Assembly (NCBI GenBank): GCA_963681505.1
Contig: OY811992.1
Span: forward strand, 2,389,072 to 2,453,071
Reading direction: 5' to 3'
Length of the DNA stretch: 64,000 bases
Source: Eunapius fragilis
Taxonomy: Eukaryota > Porifera > Demospongiae > Spongillida > Spongillidae
A program made the translations under genes and the position numbers. Shown here one piece after another: positions 22,921 through 51,452 of this stretch. Each line of letters opens with the position of its first letter. Positions within the stretch are counted from its first letter, which is position 1. Under the pieces are notes generated by a model. It saw only the letters and a list, made by a program, of their open reading frames with translations, was not told where the DNA came from and ran no database searches.

Positions 22921-24745
22921 CATGTACGGAGGAAAAGCGTTTTAAATAGCTATATAATTAATCACATTCTATGTACGTTAACTTCTTATTTTTGTTATAG
23001 TTACTGTATTTTATCAACTTAATAACAAAATTACAAGTATTCAAGAGAATACATGAACGTGTACATTATTATCTCACACTGCTGTTTTGAATTAAACATT
23101 ACGGTACTGGCTCATTTATAAATTTTGTGTTCCTTATTTCATGCTGCAAGTGTGGTCCCATTGTGATCGTTTATCCAGTAGATATAAAATTACCTATGCG
23201 CTCGCTCTGCTATATGACTTCTTATAGTGCGCATAGTCTTTTTTTTACGTTCATGTGATAGAGGCGGAACATAGTAAAGTATATAAAAATTAAGAAGGTC
23301 AACGAGTATTAAACATCAATAAGACGCATCAAAAACAATTAGAGCGAGCCGTGGTTTAGTTTTAAGACCCAACGCGGTGTGTGCATGTATTTGATGAATA
23401 ATAGGTGTGGTTCGAATGGGCCAGCACGGCATAAACAATATTCAGGAGCGGAGCAGGTTTACTTGATAGGAGAATTAACAATATGCAAACAATGCGTTCA
23501 GCACATATCAATGCACACAGTTATAGCAACAAATGCGCAGTCTTGTATTTGCGAGGGTATCGATATTCACAATGGTACTGTCAACGTTCGCCCACTCACA
23601 TTGTGTTACATTGATGAAAGTATGGATAGAAGCCAACACTCACATTACAAAGTTAGCACAATTATGAATGCGGCACACACTGATGAGGGTTTCTTCCAAC
23701 ACCAGAACAAAATCTGCATTATCTGTATATTATATTCATTTTCAACTAGATCCATCCCATATCACCATAGCAAAAATCCCACTTTCACAATACAGGTCGT
23801 CAGTACAACACTTTAATCACAAAACTGACTGATGCAGATTCTATTAGAAAATACAACAGTTCATGGCGAAGTTTCGTGCATCTTTCCCAGCTTGCCCTAA
23901 AAGTGCATCTAATATGGAACCCATTCATGGGTAAAGGAATGACATGACTGTCTCAGTTGGCCTCTGCGGGAACAAAAGACCAAATCAATGCATCAATTCT
24001 GGTTGACAGAGGTCTACTTTGAAGACCAAAAATCCTCACTCAGCCAGTTGTCTTCGATGCATTTCCTCAAACCATGTACAATTTTTCCCCTCTAATTTAC
24101 AAGAACCTCAAATTGCAAGGTTGAAAGAAATCAGAGGTTTTGACTTTTAGGATGGTACATATCATTGCCCTTTCCTGTCAGCCTATGTAGCGTTTCTCCT
24201 ACTGGAATGGGCCTCCTTTATTTTTGTTAAGGACAATCAGTCTGCCACCTGCCAAGAAAGTTGATACAGATGGAGGGGCCTTCCCAGAGACTAATATGTC
24301 CACAACACCTTAAACCATTCCTCCTCAGTATTATGAAGGATAACACCTCTCAAAACTTACAACAATTGAAGCTCTTGCGAATGTTGGTCTGGTTTTGGGG
24401 GGAACAAAGAGCAGAGTAGAAATATTCAGCTCACACATGTTCTACAGTTGACTGGCATATCCTGATTGGCTAGTGACTGTGGAGAGGGAGAAGAAAGGTG
24501 AGAGTACTGGTATATGATGCCTCTGATAACATTGACACAGGTGAGAGGCTTGTCTAGAATTGGCTATTAACTCTGAACATTGAACAGATCCTGGTCCTCC
24601 AGCCATTGAGATGGTCCAGGGAGGGCTCCTTTAGCATGGAGAGACATGCGTGTGCATGGTTTCGCCACATTTCGCCACATGAATGGGGCAAACGGCAATT
24701 ATCTTTATCTCTGGCCTATTTTGGCGCCCTCTCATCCCTTTACCT

Positions 24746-24780
<35 letters not shown>

Positions 24781-24791
24781 TCTACCCCGTC
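22921..24791 (+). other. Intergenic with one hypothetical ORF
   Basis: Mostly featureless. An ORF of 145 codons at 23379-23816 (+) has no recognised domain and no neighbouring splice signals, so it may be chance. A 30-nt poly-C run sits at 24748-24777. Confidence 0.3.
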
Positions 24792-24889
24792 CTAGTCTCG
24801 TGTACCCAGACCTACACTCGTTGCTGCGGATGGATTACATCACCGCAACGCGATCGATAGCTGCGAGTGTGGGTCTGGGTACGAGACCA
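24792..24889. mobile_element. Short MITE
   Basis: TAGTCTCGTGTACCCAGACC at left is complementary to GGTCTGGGTACGAGACCA at right, allowing a one-base difference, around a CG-rich core. No ORF. Confidence 0.7.
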
Positions 24890-24936
24890 CCACCCTTCCC
24901 CTGTATGCGTGTGCGCACGACTAGTTCTGGGATATA

Positions 24937-27912
24937 CAGTTGAACCTGTCTAAAGCGGTCACCTTTGGCCGTAGGTACTTCAATAACGAGTAATAATTGT
25001 GACGGAAGTGACAGATTGAAGTTGTACGGGACATAGAAGCGGAGGCTAGTTTGTATTAGTTTGGTAGCAATTGAGGACTCTGCTGTGCTTTTCAGCTGAT
25101 ACTAAATGATCTAAGCCTCTGTGTAGTCAAAACCTAGAAAACTACACTCGTTCAATATTTCTGGCGCGCTGAAATAATGGTTGACTTTCATATTTTGCAA
25201 AACTTTTATACGTGTTGAGCGGCGGGGATAGAGTTCTGATAAACAGGTTCCAAAGGTTATTATCTACTTACATTTCTTTTTTCATGGACTTCAGACGATT
25301 CCCAAGGTGTTATCAAATGGCCTATGTGTTTGCACTTGGTATACGCTCTATACAAAACCAAATCACTTAAAACGTTTCCTAGTGAAAGAAGCACTGTTTT
25401 TTTACTAGATTTTGTAACTTTCAAAACAGCAGAAAATAGTTTTATGTATCGAATGATCGAGCACATTATAACTCTAATTAGAGTGTACCTTAATCTTCGA
25501 GCGGCGCAACTTTTTAGTTAAGATTCCTTTCATGGCTAATGCAACACTACTAGGGATTGCAATTCTGTAACCCACAACCGACTCCCAAGGTACTTTTTAA
25601 ACAAGGTTTTCATTTCAAGCCTAGTCCCCAGGCCATATATATTGACTTACTTGACGGTCACGAAGTAAATATGTAGACGTTGTAAACAAATCTGTCATTT
25701 TTTATATTAGGACGAAGACTGCCAACGATTTTAACAACCATCTTGAAAAATTTAGAAGTGATATGAGTGCTGACAATAATGTTCTATACTGCCTGCAGTA
25801 CTAAGAAAAGGATTGGTGATGTACCTGTATACAAATGACACAAATAAAAGCATTTCAGACACTGCCATAAAAGTGGCTTCTCTGCAAGCTGGAGCATTTT
25901 TCAACGTGGATATGATGCCTTACAGAGGTCAATACGACGTTTCACATCTACAATAAAAACTATATGTATGAAGAAGTTTGTAGATTGGAATTGGGATGCC
26001 ATGATTAAGCTGTTACATAAGCAATTTATCCTACCAATTCAAACCCTTTCAGCACCTCATACTTCTACCTCATTGTGTCCAGTAGTTGACAAACCAAGTA
26101 GTTCTCACGGATGCTAAGAACCCACTGTGAAAGATGTTTACACAGCCAATTTAAACTAAAGGAGATTTTGAGTTTGCAAGTTTTAGTGCAAAGGATAAGG
26201 ATAGCATGACAGAAATCTTGTCAAGGCTTATAGCTAGCATTATAGAAGTCATTAAAAAAACAAATGAGTGAGTATCTTGATGGTAGCCTCTCAAATGTTT
26301 CATTAGCAACAGCACATCAAACATACTCAGCTCCTGCACATAACTTTTAGGAAAGCCTTAGAGGGGGAATTTTAAAATTTGTTGCTATAAGGCAACTCTG
26401 AGGGTTGTATCATTTATTGACAAGGAGGGGCAACAATATGGCCACATGCACCATGCACCAACTCATATGCACACCAAAGGTATGCACTACATGTAACAAC
26501 AAGATAACATTTATCACATATGCAGTTCCCTTCATACATTTTACATGTAGCCAGCATGACATAAAGCTTCAGCAACAACTCAAATAGAAGGGACATTTGT
26601 GTGGTCATCACGTAGCTACAAGGCTCTGCAGAATTCATGTGATGCATGCATGTAGAATTGTGGTGTGCTTGGCATTTGTATTTGGCAATGCATGATTGTG
26701 CATTTGAATGTGGATAGTTACAGAAGGTGCTGGTACGTAACTTTGGACAATGGCTGAAAGCAGATAGGAGGCTTGGTCTTTTAGATAAGAACTACGTATA
26801 TAGTAGTTGTGGGTGCTTTTCTTTCCCTCTTTATAAAACCTTGGCCTATTGAGTGCGTAGCAATATGTTCGCTGAGCTGACCATCATTTCAGAACTGCTC
26901 CTAATGTTACAATAGGATTTATAGATGGGAAGGTGAAAACTAAAATAAATAACTTTAAAGTGGCTTGAAACAACACCCAAGAGGAGCAGGATAGTTATGA
27001 AATTTTTTATCAAACAATTTCAAAAGTTGAAGGTACTTAGTCAAATGCATGAAAAAATAGTGCAAAAAAAAAACAGGACAAGTGACTTGTAGAAAAAAAA
27101 TCAGAAAAAAGATGGCACATTCAGAAGAAAACAGCAAAAAAAAATGCAGGATGTGGTTGATGGAAAGGCCCAACTGCATGACGAATTCCAAGAACTACAG
27201 GATAATCAGAGAAGCACCATTACTGCAATACCCACTAATCCAGCTGTAATTATTGGACTTCACTTCGAATATATGTGTTTTGTCAACAACCAAAGTGTCC
27301 TTTACCAAGGTCATGTCTTATCAGTAAAGTGTTCCAAAAGGTCAAATATATGCAACCTACTGGAAACACGATGAAAATCAGGATGAAGGAGATGACGTTA
27401 TACTATATGACCATTTATGAGTTCTTAGTACTGATGACCTGCAAATACCTGAAATTGTTATTTAATCTAATGTATAGCATATATATGTGAACCCTACATG
27501 TAGTTATATTCTGGCAAGATAATATTGAGTGGTTCAATAACTGCAGTAAAGAGAACATAATCCGTCACAATTTTTTCTACGATCGCGCATACCATACCGT
27601 TCACTCAAAATGCAGTCTTTGGAACGCTGTAACTTTTGACAATACTAATCCAAATATCATGTATAAGGTGCCATTCTGCAGCATTTTTCTTGCTCTTTTT
27701 GATGATAGTATAATCGCAGCACAAAACACGATTTCAAAAAAATCTTGAAGTACCTACTTTGGGCCACAAATAAGTGGCCTGTTTAGACCAGGTCGCTGCC
27801 CAACTCAGAACATGCATGTACATTCAATGCAGATTGTTCGGAACATAATTATGTGGCCGGCATGGAAAGGTGACCGGCTAACTCAGGTGACCGTTAAAGG
27901 CAGGTTCGACTG
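24937..27912. mobile_element. TA-flanked DNA transposon remnant, about 3 kb
   Basis: The left end CAGTTGAACCTGTCTAAAGC plus GGTCACC is an inverted match to the right end, which reads CAGTCGAACCTGCCTTTAAC plus GGTCACC on the minus strand. Both ends are bordered by TA, as in Tc1/mariner-type (pogo/Tigger-like) insertions. The 2976-bp interior is AT-rich, contains only short broken frames and no recognisable DDE transposase, so the copy is dead or non-autonomous. It separates the two paralogues at 22393 and 28497. Confidence 0.65.
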
Positions 27913-28455
27913 TATATATGCATAGGTGGCATTGGCTGTGGCAATAAAAGTGTCTGCACGCTGCACTTCATGAACAATTTGGGCAGCTTGAACCGACAAG
28001 GTTTTTCCCTTTTTAAGTTTTTTTTTTTTCCAGGAGGTGCTGCATGTGGGCCCACTTCCTCTAAATAGTTGGCCCCTGCTCATGTGTTGGCAGTAACATT
28101 GTGTGGATGCGATGAGGCGAGGCGAGTGCTGGTGGCGTGCACAACTGACGGATATGGAATTGATATAGTGTGATATGTATGAGGCTACATCGGCACTTGA
28201 ATTGTCTGTGATGATGACAAGTGAGCGAGTGGTAGGCTGTGCATGAACTGGAAGCGGTTGCGATGTTACCGTTGGGACCTGTTCATTAGAGCACTTTGAA
28301 GTCTTACCGTGCTTTCCGAAAGGCAATAAGTGCAAGCGCAATCGCCTGGACTTCGCACAATCCCATATTAATTTTGGATCAATGGCTCCTGTATACACGT
28401 GTGCCGCGGACAGTTTGTTGCCTACGCGATTGTCATGGCAATTACGTTCATTCAT
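27883..28455 (-). CDS. Hypothetical ORF, 190 aa
   Basis: Long uninterrupted minus-strand frame beginning 41 nt from the start codon of the divergent paralogue at 28497. It is rich in Ser, His and basic residues, with WKKKKLKKGK near residue 140. Its last codons lie inside the inverted terminus of the transposon ending at 27912, so either the C-terminus was recruited from the element or the frame is chance. No family recognised. Confidence 0.25.
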   Translation of the reverse strand: MNERNCHDNRVGNKLSAAHVYTGAIDPKLIWDCAKSRRLRLHLLPFGKHGKTSKCSNEQVPTVTSQPLPVHAQPTTRSLVIITDNSSADVASYISHYINSISVSCARHQHSPRLIASTQCYCQHMSRGQLFRGSGPTCSTSWKKKKLKKGKTLSVQAAQIVHEVQRADTFIATANATYAYIQSNLPLTVT

Positions 28456-28462
28456 ATAAATA
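28453..28462 (+). promoter_or_regulatory. TATA-like box before paralogue 2
   Basis: CATATAAATA lies about 40 nt before the ATG at 28497. Confidence 0.35.
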
Positions 28463-28496
28463 ATCTATTATATATTACACAATCAACAACACAAAA

Positions 28497-29024
28497 ATGT
28501 CGAAATCGACGGCTCTGCTGGTCTCGGCACTTCTCTTACTAGCGGCCTACGTACTGCAGCGACCCGCCGACCTGTCGTTCACTGTGGATGTAACCATCAA
28601 CCACGTTGACCTGGACACCGTTCTCCAGTTTGTAAGCAGTCCTGCTCTCGTAACGTCAGTTCACGCTGACAACTCCGTGGTTTCCTCCCAAGAGCGGGAT
28701 GCCGAAGGACGCACCGTTGGAACGATTAGGGAAACCATTACGCTTTCCGTATTAGGACTCTTTCGGTTGCCACCGTATACCTTTCTGGTACCTTTTGTTG
28801 TGACCACGCGAGGGAACGAGGTTCATTACCAATCTACCATGTCGTACATCGACATCAGCCAGACGTACTCGCTGTCGTTGCAAGGCGACGCGGTTCACGT
28901 GGTCCACCAGTTCAACGCCACATGCGCGTGGGTCCTTTCATCCATAACCTTACGGCACGCGAGGCAATCGCACACTGATTTGTTGCTGAACATGAAGAGA
29001 AGACTGGAAGAAAGCAAGGCGTGA
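28497..29024 (+). CDS. Uncharacterised membrane-anchored protein, paralogue 2, 175 aa
   Basis: Same length as the copy at 22393-22920 and collinear over its whole length: MSKS start, hydrophobic segment LLVSALLLLAAYVL, then VTINHVDLD, ERDAEGRTVGTIRETI, TRGNEVHYQ, SQTYSLSLQGDAVHV and HTDLLLNMK. Both are intronless and on the same strand, so this is a tandem duplication later split by insertion of the element at 24937-27912. Many differences look conservative, suggesting both copies stay under coding constraint. The function is not recognised. Confidence 0.8.
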   Translation: MSKSTALLVSALLLLAAYVLQRPADLSFTVDVTINHVDLDTVLQFVSSPALVTSVHADNSVVSSQERDAEGRTVGTIRETITLSVLGLFRLPPYTFLVPFVVTTRGNEVHYQSTMSYIDISQTYSLSLQGDAVHVVHQFNATCAWVLSSITLRHARQSHTDLLLNMKRRLEESKA

Positions 29025-29081
29025 TGCGTACGTTCATGCGAAGGAAAACTTTATTGTACTGTACTAGTATAGTTTTTTTTT

Positions 29082-29087
29082 AATAAA
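29082..29087 (+). terminator. Poly(A) signal of paralogue 2
   Basis: AATAAA 58 nt after the stop codon of the upstream ORF, in an A/T-rich tail. Confidence 0.5.
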
Positions 29088-29176
29088 TAAAATTTAAAAA
29101 TAAAAATAAAAACAAATTGCATTAAAGTTAATAACGGTTGCTAGCACGTGAGAAGAATACCAGGCTAGCAGCTGTG

Positions 29177-46433
<17,257 letters not shown>

Positions 46434-46494
46434 TGAAATGACATGGGTGCAAAGGGCTCTGATGGATGTATTATTATTTTCATTTGATGAAATG

Positions 46495-46500
46495 AATAAA
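46495..46500 (+). terminator. AGPS poly(A) signal
   Basis: AATAAA 62 nt after the AGPS stop codon. Confidence 0.65.
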
Positions 46501-46580
46501 AATTTATGTTGATTATTATTGTGCATGCAAAACAGCATGTGCCAAAAATTCAACGTATGGCTTAAGTCAGTATTTGACGG

Positions 46581-46916
46581 ATGGCGAATGATATCCCTCT
46601 CTTTACAAACACACAGAAATATCGAGACGAATCACGTGATCATTACACAATGTCTACATTATGTCACATGTACATGTACAACCGCGTCAAGGACGAACAG
46701 TTTCTAATCCTCGGTGTCGGGATGTCTTCGGATGCACTATATCACTTCAAACTAGTCACTGTTATGCAGCGCGTTCTACCTTGGGAATTTGATGGTCGAG
46801 AAATTACAAATAGTCGAAGGACGTTCCCCTCAACTACATACGGCATTAATGGCCGTCCGACCGGTTGGTCTGAAGTTTTGAATAATCAAATGCATATCAG
46901 GCTGGGACGAAACTAA
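46581..46916 (+). CDS. Hypothetical ORF, 111 aa
   Basis: An open frame between AGPS and the GST with mixed composition (FLILGVGMSSDALYHFKLV, then GREITNSRR). No homologue recognised, no promoter or poly(A) signal evident. It could be chance or an exon of an unseen transcript. Confidence 0.2.
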   Translation: MANDIPLFTNTQKYRDESRDHYTMSTLCHMYMYNRVKDEQFLILGVGMSSDALYHFKLVTVMQRVLPWEFDGREITNSRRTFPSTTYGINGRPTGWSEVLNNQMHIRLGRN

Positions 46917-47299
46917 ATATTAGGGTCGGGCTGTTTCATGTTCCATTCCTTTTTACGCACTATACTATAATTTTATATACTGCTAGGACATACGTACCAA
47001 CGTTGTATACGCTGCATACGCCCGCATATCGGCGTGGTGCGTTCCCCCGCTGCGCCATGCAACAGTTCTTAGGGTTATGGAACCAAATAAGTTTCGATCA
47101 GCAATTATGGCTACATCCTCAGTACTGTACATCCTACAAAAAGTCAATCAGTAATTGCGCAATGTATCTTTTAATATGTATAATTACTGATATATCAGAG
47201 TCACGTGTGCAAGTGTACTATAGAGCGCTTTATCGGTAAATTCCGGTGAAGTTTTGTCTTATGGATAACATATACATACGTTAAATTAGTTCAGTATAC

Positions 47300-47914
47300 T
47301 TATTTCGGAGTGTCAGGGCGTTCTTTGAGCCATTTTGCTACGTTAGGTAAACCCTCCACTTTCTTCATCAGCTGCGAAAGCTTCGGATATTTGTCCAGCC
47401 CAAGCTTCGGGAATATCTCCTGCATTTGTTCCAGTGTGGAGTACACACCTAGGTCACCATAGGTCGGCTTGGAACCAATAAGCCAGCCGTCCTTGTTTTC
47501 GGCACAAAACTTCTCAACATGGCCGAAGGTTTCGGGAATGTATTTCTCCTCTAGATCTTTCCTCTGCGTTTCTTTACTGCATTCGTCTTTCTCATGCATG
47601 TACCGTGACACTTTAGTTAGTAAGTCCGAAACCGCGTCCACCACACTGGCGACGAGAGCGGTCTCGAGGTCGTTTGATCCAGCGAGACCGTGCTTTTCTG
47701 CAACATACCTGGCGATGACTTGGGTTCCACCTATCTGCTTTCCGTCCACCTCCAGCACGGGGAGCATTCCGAATGGAGTTTTGGGTTTCAGCGAGGGCCA
47801 ATCCTGCATTTTAATGCGCACGTCCTTGTATTGCACATCTGCTTGCGCAAAAATCAGCCGAATGAACTCTGCTCGTCCTCTGAGATCGAAATATATCAAC
47901 TTGTAGTGATCCAT
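47300..47914 (-). CDS. Glutathione S-transferase, sigma class, 204 aa
   Basis: Intronless ORF. Thioredoxin-fold N-domain (MDHYKLIYFDLRGRAEFIR) with the sigma-class catalytic Tyr8, the QDWPSLKPKTPFGMLPVLEV segment carrying the cis-proline, and GTQVIARYVAEKHGL for gamma-glutamyl binding. The C-domain is helical, with GDLGVYSTLEQM and a terminal LPNVAKWLKERP. The family conjugates glutathione to electrophiles and includes the haematopoietic prostaglandin D synthases; which activity applies here cannot be told. The length is typical. Lack of introns in an intron-rich region suggests a retrocopy or an intron-poor lineage; the ORF is intact. Confidence 0.95.
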   Translation of the reverse strand: MDHYKLIYFDLRGRAEFIRLIFAQADVQYKDVRIKMQDWPSLKPKTPFGMLPVLEVDGKQIGGTQVIARYVAEKHGLAGSNDLETALVASVVDAVSDLLTKVSRYMHEKDECSKETQRKDLEEKYIPETFGHVEKFCAENKDGWLIGSKPTYGDLGVYSTLEQMQEIFPKLGLDKYPKLSQLMKKVEGLPNVAKWLKERPDTPK

Positions 47915-47992
47915 CTTTGATGCTCAGCACTACCTTGTTCTTTTCTTGGATTGCTGCTAAATAAATACTGGTTTTTTTTCTGGCGACATTCA

Positions 47993-48004
47993 AATATATA
48001 TACT
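47993..48004 (-). promoter_or_regulatory. TATA-like box upstream of the GST
   Basis: On the minus strand AGTATATATATT lies about 80 nt before the GST start codon. Confidence 0.4.
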
Positions 48005-48327
48005 CTCGCGCATGCATGCCCTGCATGGTATGATTGCTGAACGTGCACATTAAACAAAGCATGCATGAAGCTCGAAGGCGTACAGTTTAATTGGACTTTT
48101 CAGGCATTGTGTGGTGCATGTACTCAGAAGCACGGAGTACGACGGGGACCCTAAATAAATCACGTGATAAAAAGATAGCAACAGCGGTGTTATAGAAATC
48201 TTCATGCAGTCGTCCAAGATCACCAGGCGACAGAACACAAGTCAATGCGCCATGTGTTTGTCGGTCTTCGTACCGCATAAGAAGGGGGAGTGGGTTTTGC
48301 TAGCCAAGCGAAGGGATTAATCGTGAA

Positions 48328-48969
48328 CAGCGGCGGATCTACCATAGCGTTGGGGGGGGGCGGCCACCCCACCATCGATATAAAATGCCGCCCCTATTAT
48401 TTATTTGCCGCCCCCCTTCACACTACGACGTACACATAAACACTACGCGTGTCTGTGTTTCCACATAGCGGTGATGTAATCCACTCGCAGCTGTCGGGAA
48501 TCGTGTCTAGGTACGGGACTACGGTTAAAATAGTTATTGTTATTTGTTAAATCTTTATTATGAATTATCTGATCCTGATGATAATTGATAATAAAAGTCC
48601 CGACAAATTAATTGGCAATTGATTGTTCATCACACGATGTCATCAAAGCGATCCAACGGTTCCCAGTGCAGAGCCGGCGGAAGGTCTAAAATTCAACCCA
48701 GGCAAGAGGAGGGGTGCCAAGTGGGGGGGGGGGGGGGGGAGCGGAAGCTTTAAAAGTATATGTAAGCCCAAAAATCTACCCAGGCAATTGCCTGGGTTGC
48801 CTGCTGGGCTCCGCCGGCCATGCAGTGTGACGTGGAAGGTAGGGGGACCGTGGGGGGGGGGGGGGGGGGGGGGGGGGAGAAGAGCGCGCTCCAAATTATG
48901 CCGCCCCTCCAATATAACCGCCCCCCCCCCCCCCCCCCCCCCATCGCCTTATTCCTGTATCCGCCACTG
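48328..48969. mobile_element. hAT-like non-autonomous element with 8-bp target duplication
   Basis: CAGCGGCGGATCTACC at left and the complement of the right end, CAGTGGCGGATACAGG, are hAT-type termini. ATCGTGAA directly flanks both ends (48320-48327 and 48970-48977), an exact 8-bp duplication. The interior has a 26-nt poly-G run (48852-48877) and a 22-nt poly-C run (48921-48942) able to pair, plus an inner copy-like segment (CAGAGCCGGCGGAAGG at 48667, complement near 48810), implying nested insertion. No transposase. Confidence 0.85.
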
Positions 48970-48982
48970 ATCGTGAAGTATT

Positions 48983-49285
48983 ACAAGATATAAAAATTTA
49001 ATTAAAATAAAATTGGTGATGTAGGATTTGTAGACAGCAATTGAGTAAAAAGTAAGGAAACAAGGAATTACGGATATTAGGCATTCATTTAATTATAAAT
49101 ATTGCATACCTACATTTAGCACAGAATTTCAAAGAGGTAGATTTGCTAAATAATGTAGGTCTGTAATATTTATAATTAAATGAATGCCTAATATCCGTAA
49201 TTCCTTGTTTCCTTACTTTGTACTCAATTGCTGTCTACAAATCCTACATCACCAATTTTATTTTAATTAAATTTTTATATCTTGT
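48983..49285. mobile_element. Foldback element, family A copy 1
   Basis: ACAAGATATAAAAATTTAAT at left is complementary to ATTAAATTTTTATATCTTGT at right, and inside GGAAACAAGGAATTACGG faces CCGTAATTCCTTGTTTCC. Arms are about 135 bp with a short loop. It shares TAGGATTTG and AAGGAAACAAGG with the elements at 61533, 63101 and 63590. Confidence 0.85.
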
Positions 49286-49975
49286 TTCACACATTTTTAC
49301 GCATGAGAATAAACGAAGGAGGAAGTATATATGCATATTGAGGCATGTATTGGGCAACCTAAGAATCATACTCTATCGTAGCACAAGAGACTGTTTGATC
49401 TGCTCACATGCAATTGAACAGTGGGCAAGGGTGGGGTGCAATGGGCGGAGCAGGGCACGCCTACTCCCAGCTAGGCACTGTACATGTAAGCCGGGATCCG
49501 CCTCTGGTAATAAGCTAAAATTATAATATCAGAGATACATGTATTGAATAATCGTGCCACTGTGCCGTGTCATGCAAGATTACTTCACATGCATATAGTG
49601 AGGAAATAATTCATCCGGCGCAATCACATGCATGCTCTTAACTAAACTGGTTGGAAGATCGGTATAGAGATGTTAAGACCACATGCTGGGACACCATACA
49701 TGGAATCATGCAGAAAGTTAGTTAGCCCACAAGACACAACCAGTGTGTAGTGTGAATGTGGTATAAAAATCCCCTCAGAGAGTATCACAAGCATATACTC
49801 CAATGCAAATTGATCACATTTCATCATTGGGGATTTTTAGACACACATACACATATTATGCTGTCATCAACAAATGGTACAGAAAGGCAAAGAAACGGTG
49901 AAAGCAACTAAATCGATGTACAGCCAATTGCCTGATTGTGTCAATGATCGTGTGTGTGTGCGTGTGTGTGTGTGT

Positions 49976-50047
<72 letters not shown>

Positions 50048-50151
50048 ATCAGGTCAGGGGAGGACAACCTTGCTGCAGGAAGGTGTGCTTTCATTTTTTT
50101 TTTTGCACATCACTCACTCAACCCTTCGCGCTCTCCTTCTTACTTTCCGGA
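49286..50151. other. Intergenic with TG microsatellite
   Basis: (TG)n at about 49950-50046; otherwise no feature. Short ORFs are not supported. Confidence 0.5.
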
Positions 50152-50360
50152 TCAAGCCAGTATTGGGCCTTCATGCCAGTATTGGGCCTTCATGCTATCC
50201 TTTTTACTCTCAGGATCGGCTTTGTAGCGCTTCCTGTCGCAAGTCTTCTTTTTTTCATGCGCTTCTTGAAAACTGTCACGCTCCTCAATATCTTGCGACT
50301 CGCCAACACAACAGTCATCATTTAACTTTGCTTTTCTCTTCGCGATCGACGTGACGGCAT
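50152..50360 (-). pseudogene. Transposon-derived basic ORF fragment
   Basis: Minus strand reads KRKAKLNDD...ERDSFQEAHEKKK then RKRYKADPESKKDSMKAQYW. Such lysine-rich RKRYxADPExKK repeats occur at the N-terminus of some invertebrate Helitron-type proteins; this attribution is from memory and tentative. An ATG reading MPSRRSRREK sits in another frame at 50360, suggesting a frameshifted start. Confidence 0.35.
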
Positions 50361-50448
50361 TTTGAAGAAAACAAACCAGACACGTCAAGCTTTTGGTACA
50401 ACCATAGATTATTTGTTTAAGTAATCTATGATACAACCGTGACAACAA

Positions 50449-51208
50449 TTGAATAGTATTAACTGTAGCGCGTGTTCAACCACACGTTCCCGCCACTTTT
50501 ATGTCTTCCAAATCTATTGTGGGCTAACTAACAAAACTAAGTTTGCTAGAGATTGAAATTTGTGTCAAGCATAACTCTCGTTACTAACATAATAAAACAA
50601 ATCCAACTCGACAATAAGTTTCTAACTTGTTGGTTCTAGTGCTTCCGCATAACGGCTAACATTATACTTCAATCGTGACAAAGATGCAATGCAATAAACC
50701 TCTTATCCGAGCAAATCTATCTTATCAGATCCGGAAGAAGGAGAAAATTTTTCAGGTTCGAGTGTGGAAACGAGAGAGCGTTATCTATGTTGTCTGAGCT
50801 TTCTAAGCGTCGGCAGTTTTATTACATTGTAGGTAACTGTTGGCTGTATCCAAATACGCTCGCTAAAGTCAAACTGATTCTACGGTGCAACGGCAATAGT
50901 GGAATCTGGTGTTTGCTAATCATTTCATCACACTTCAAATCCTACATAACGTAGGTCCTGATACTCTAAGGTCACTAAGAAGGGAGCAGCAGCGGCAATG
51001 TACGTAGGAGACGCGATACCCAATACCGATCTGGTATGCAAGATTTAAACAAATACCCGAAGTTCGATGAAGTTGCATGCACCACCAGGGTGAGCCCGAG
51101 GGTGTGGCTGCCGTCCAGTCATATAATCATCAGTAGAACGGCAAGTATACGGAAGTGCGCGTGTTTGCCTTGGGCTGATAGCATCACCGCAACGCGTGAC
51201 AAGAAACG
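50449..51208. other. Region upstream of the MddA-like gene
   Basis: No repeat or gene recognised. Promoter elements for the gene starting at 51209 should be here but no clear TATA box was seen. Confidence 0.35.
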
Positions 51209-51410
51209 ATGTTCCTATTAGATATCGCACATCTCGCTGCTGCTCTCGCCATCAGTTTATGGGGAGGAATTACGCAGTTATACGTACGTCGGTGCGTGCA
51301 CATGAGTTTGCTGTGTGTTTGCATGCACATGCGTTTGCTGTGTGTGTCACTGTGCTGTGCGTGTTGTGTGTTGAGAATGCATTGTGTTCCTGGGTTGTGT
51401 GTTTGTGTGT

Positions 51411-51452
<42 letters not shown>

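Noticed and set aside
23405-23420. tRNA B-box-like GGTTCGAATGG
   Set aside because: No cloverleaf could be drawn around it.
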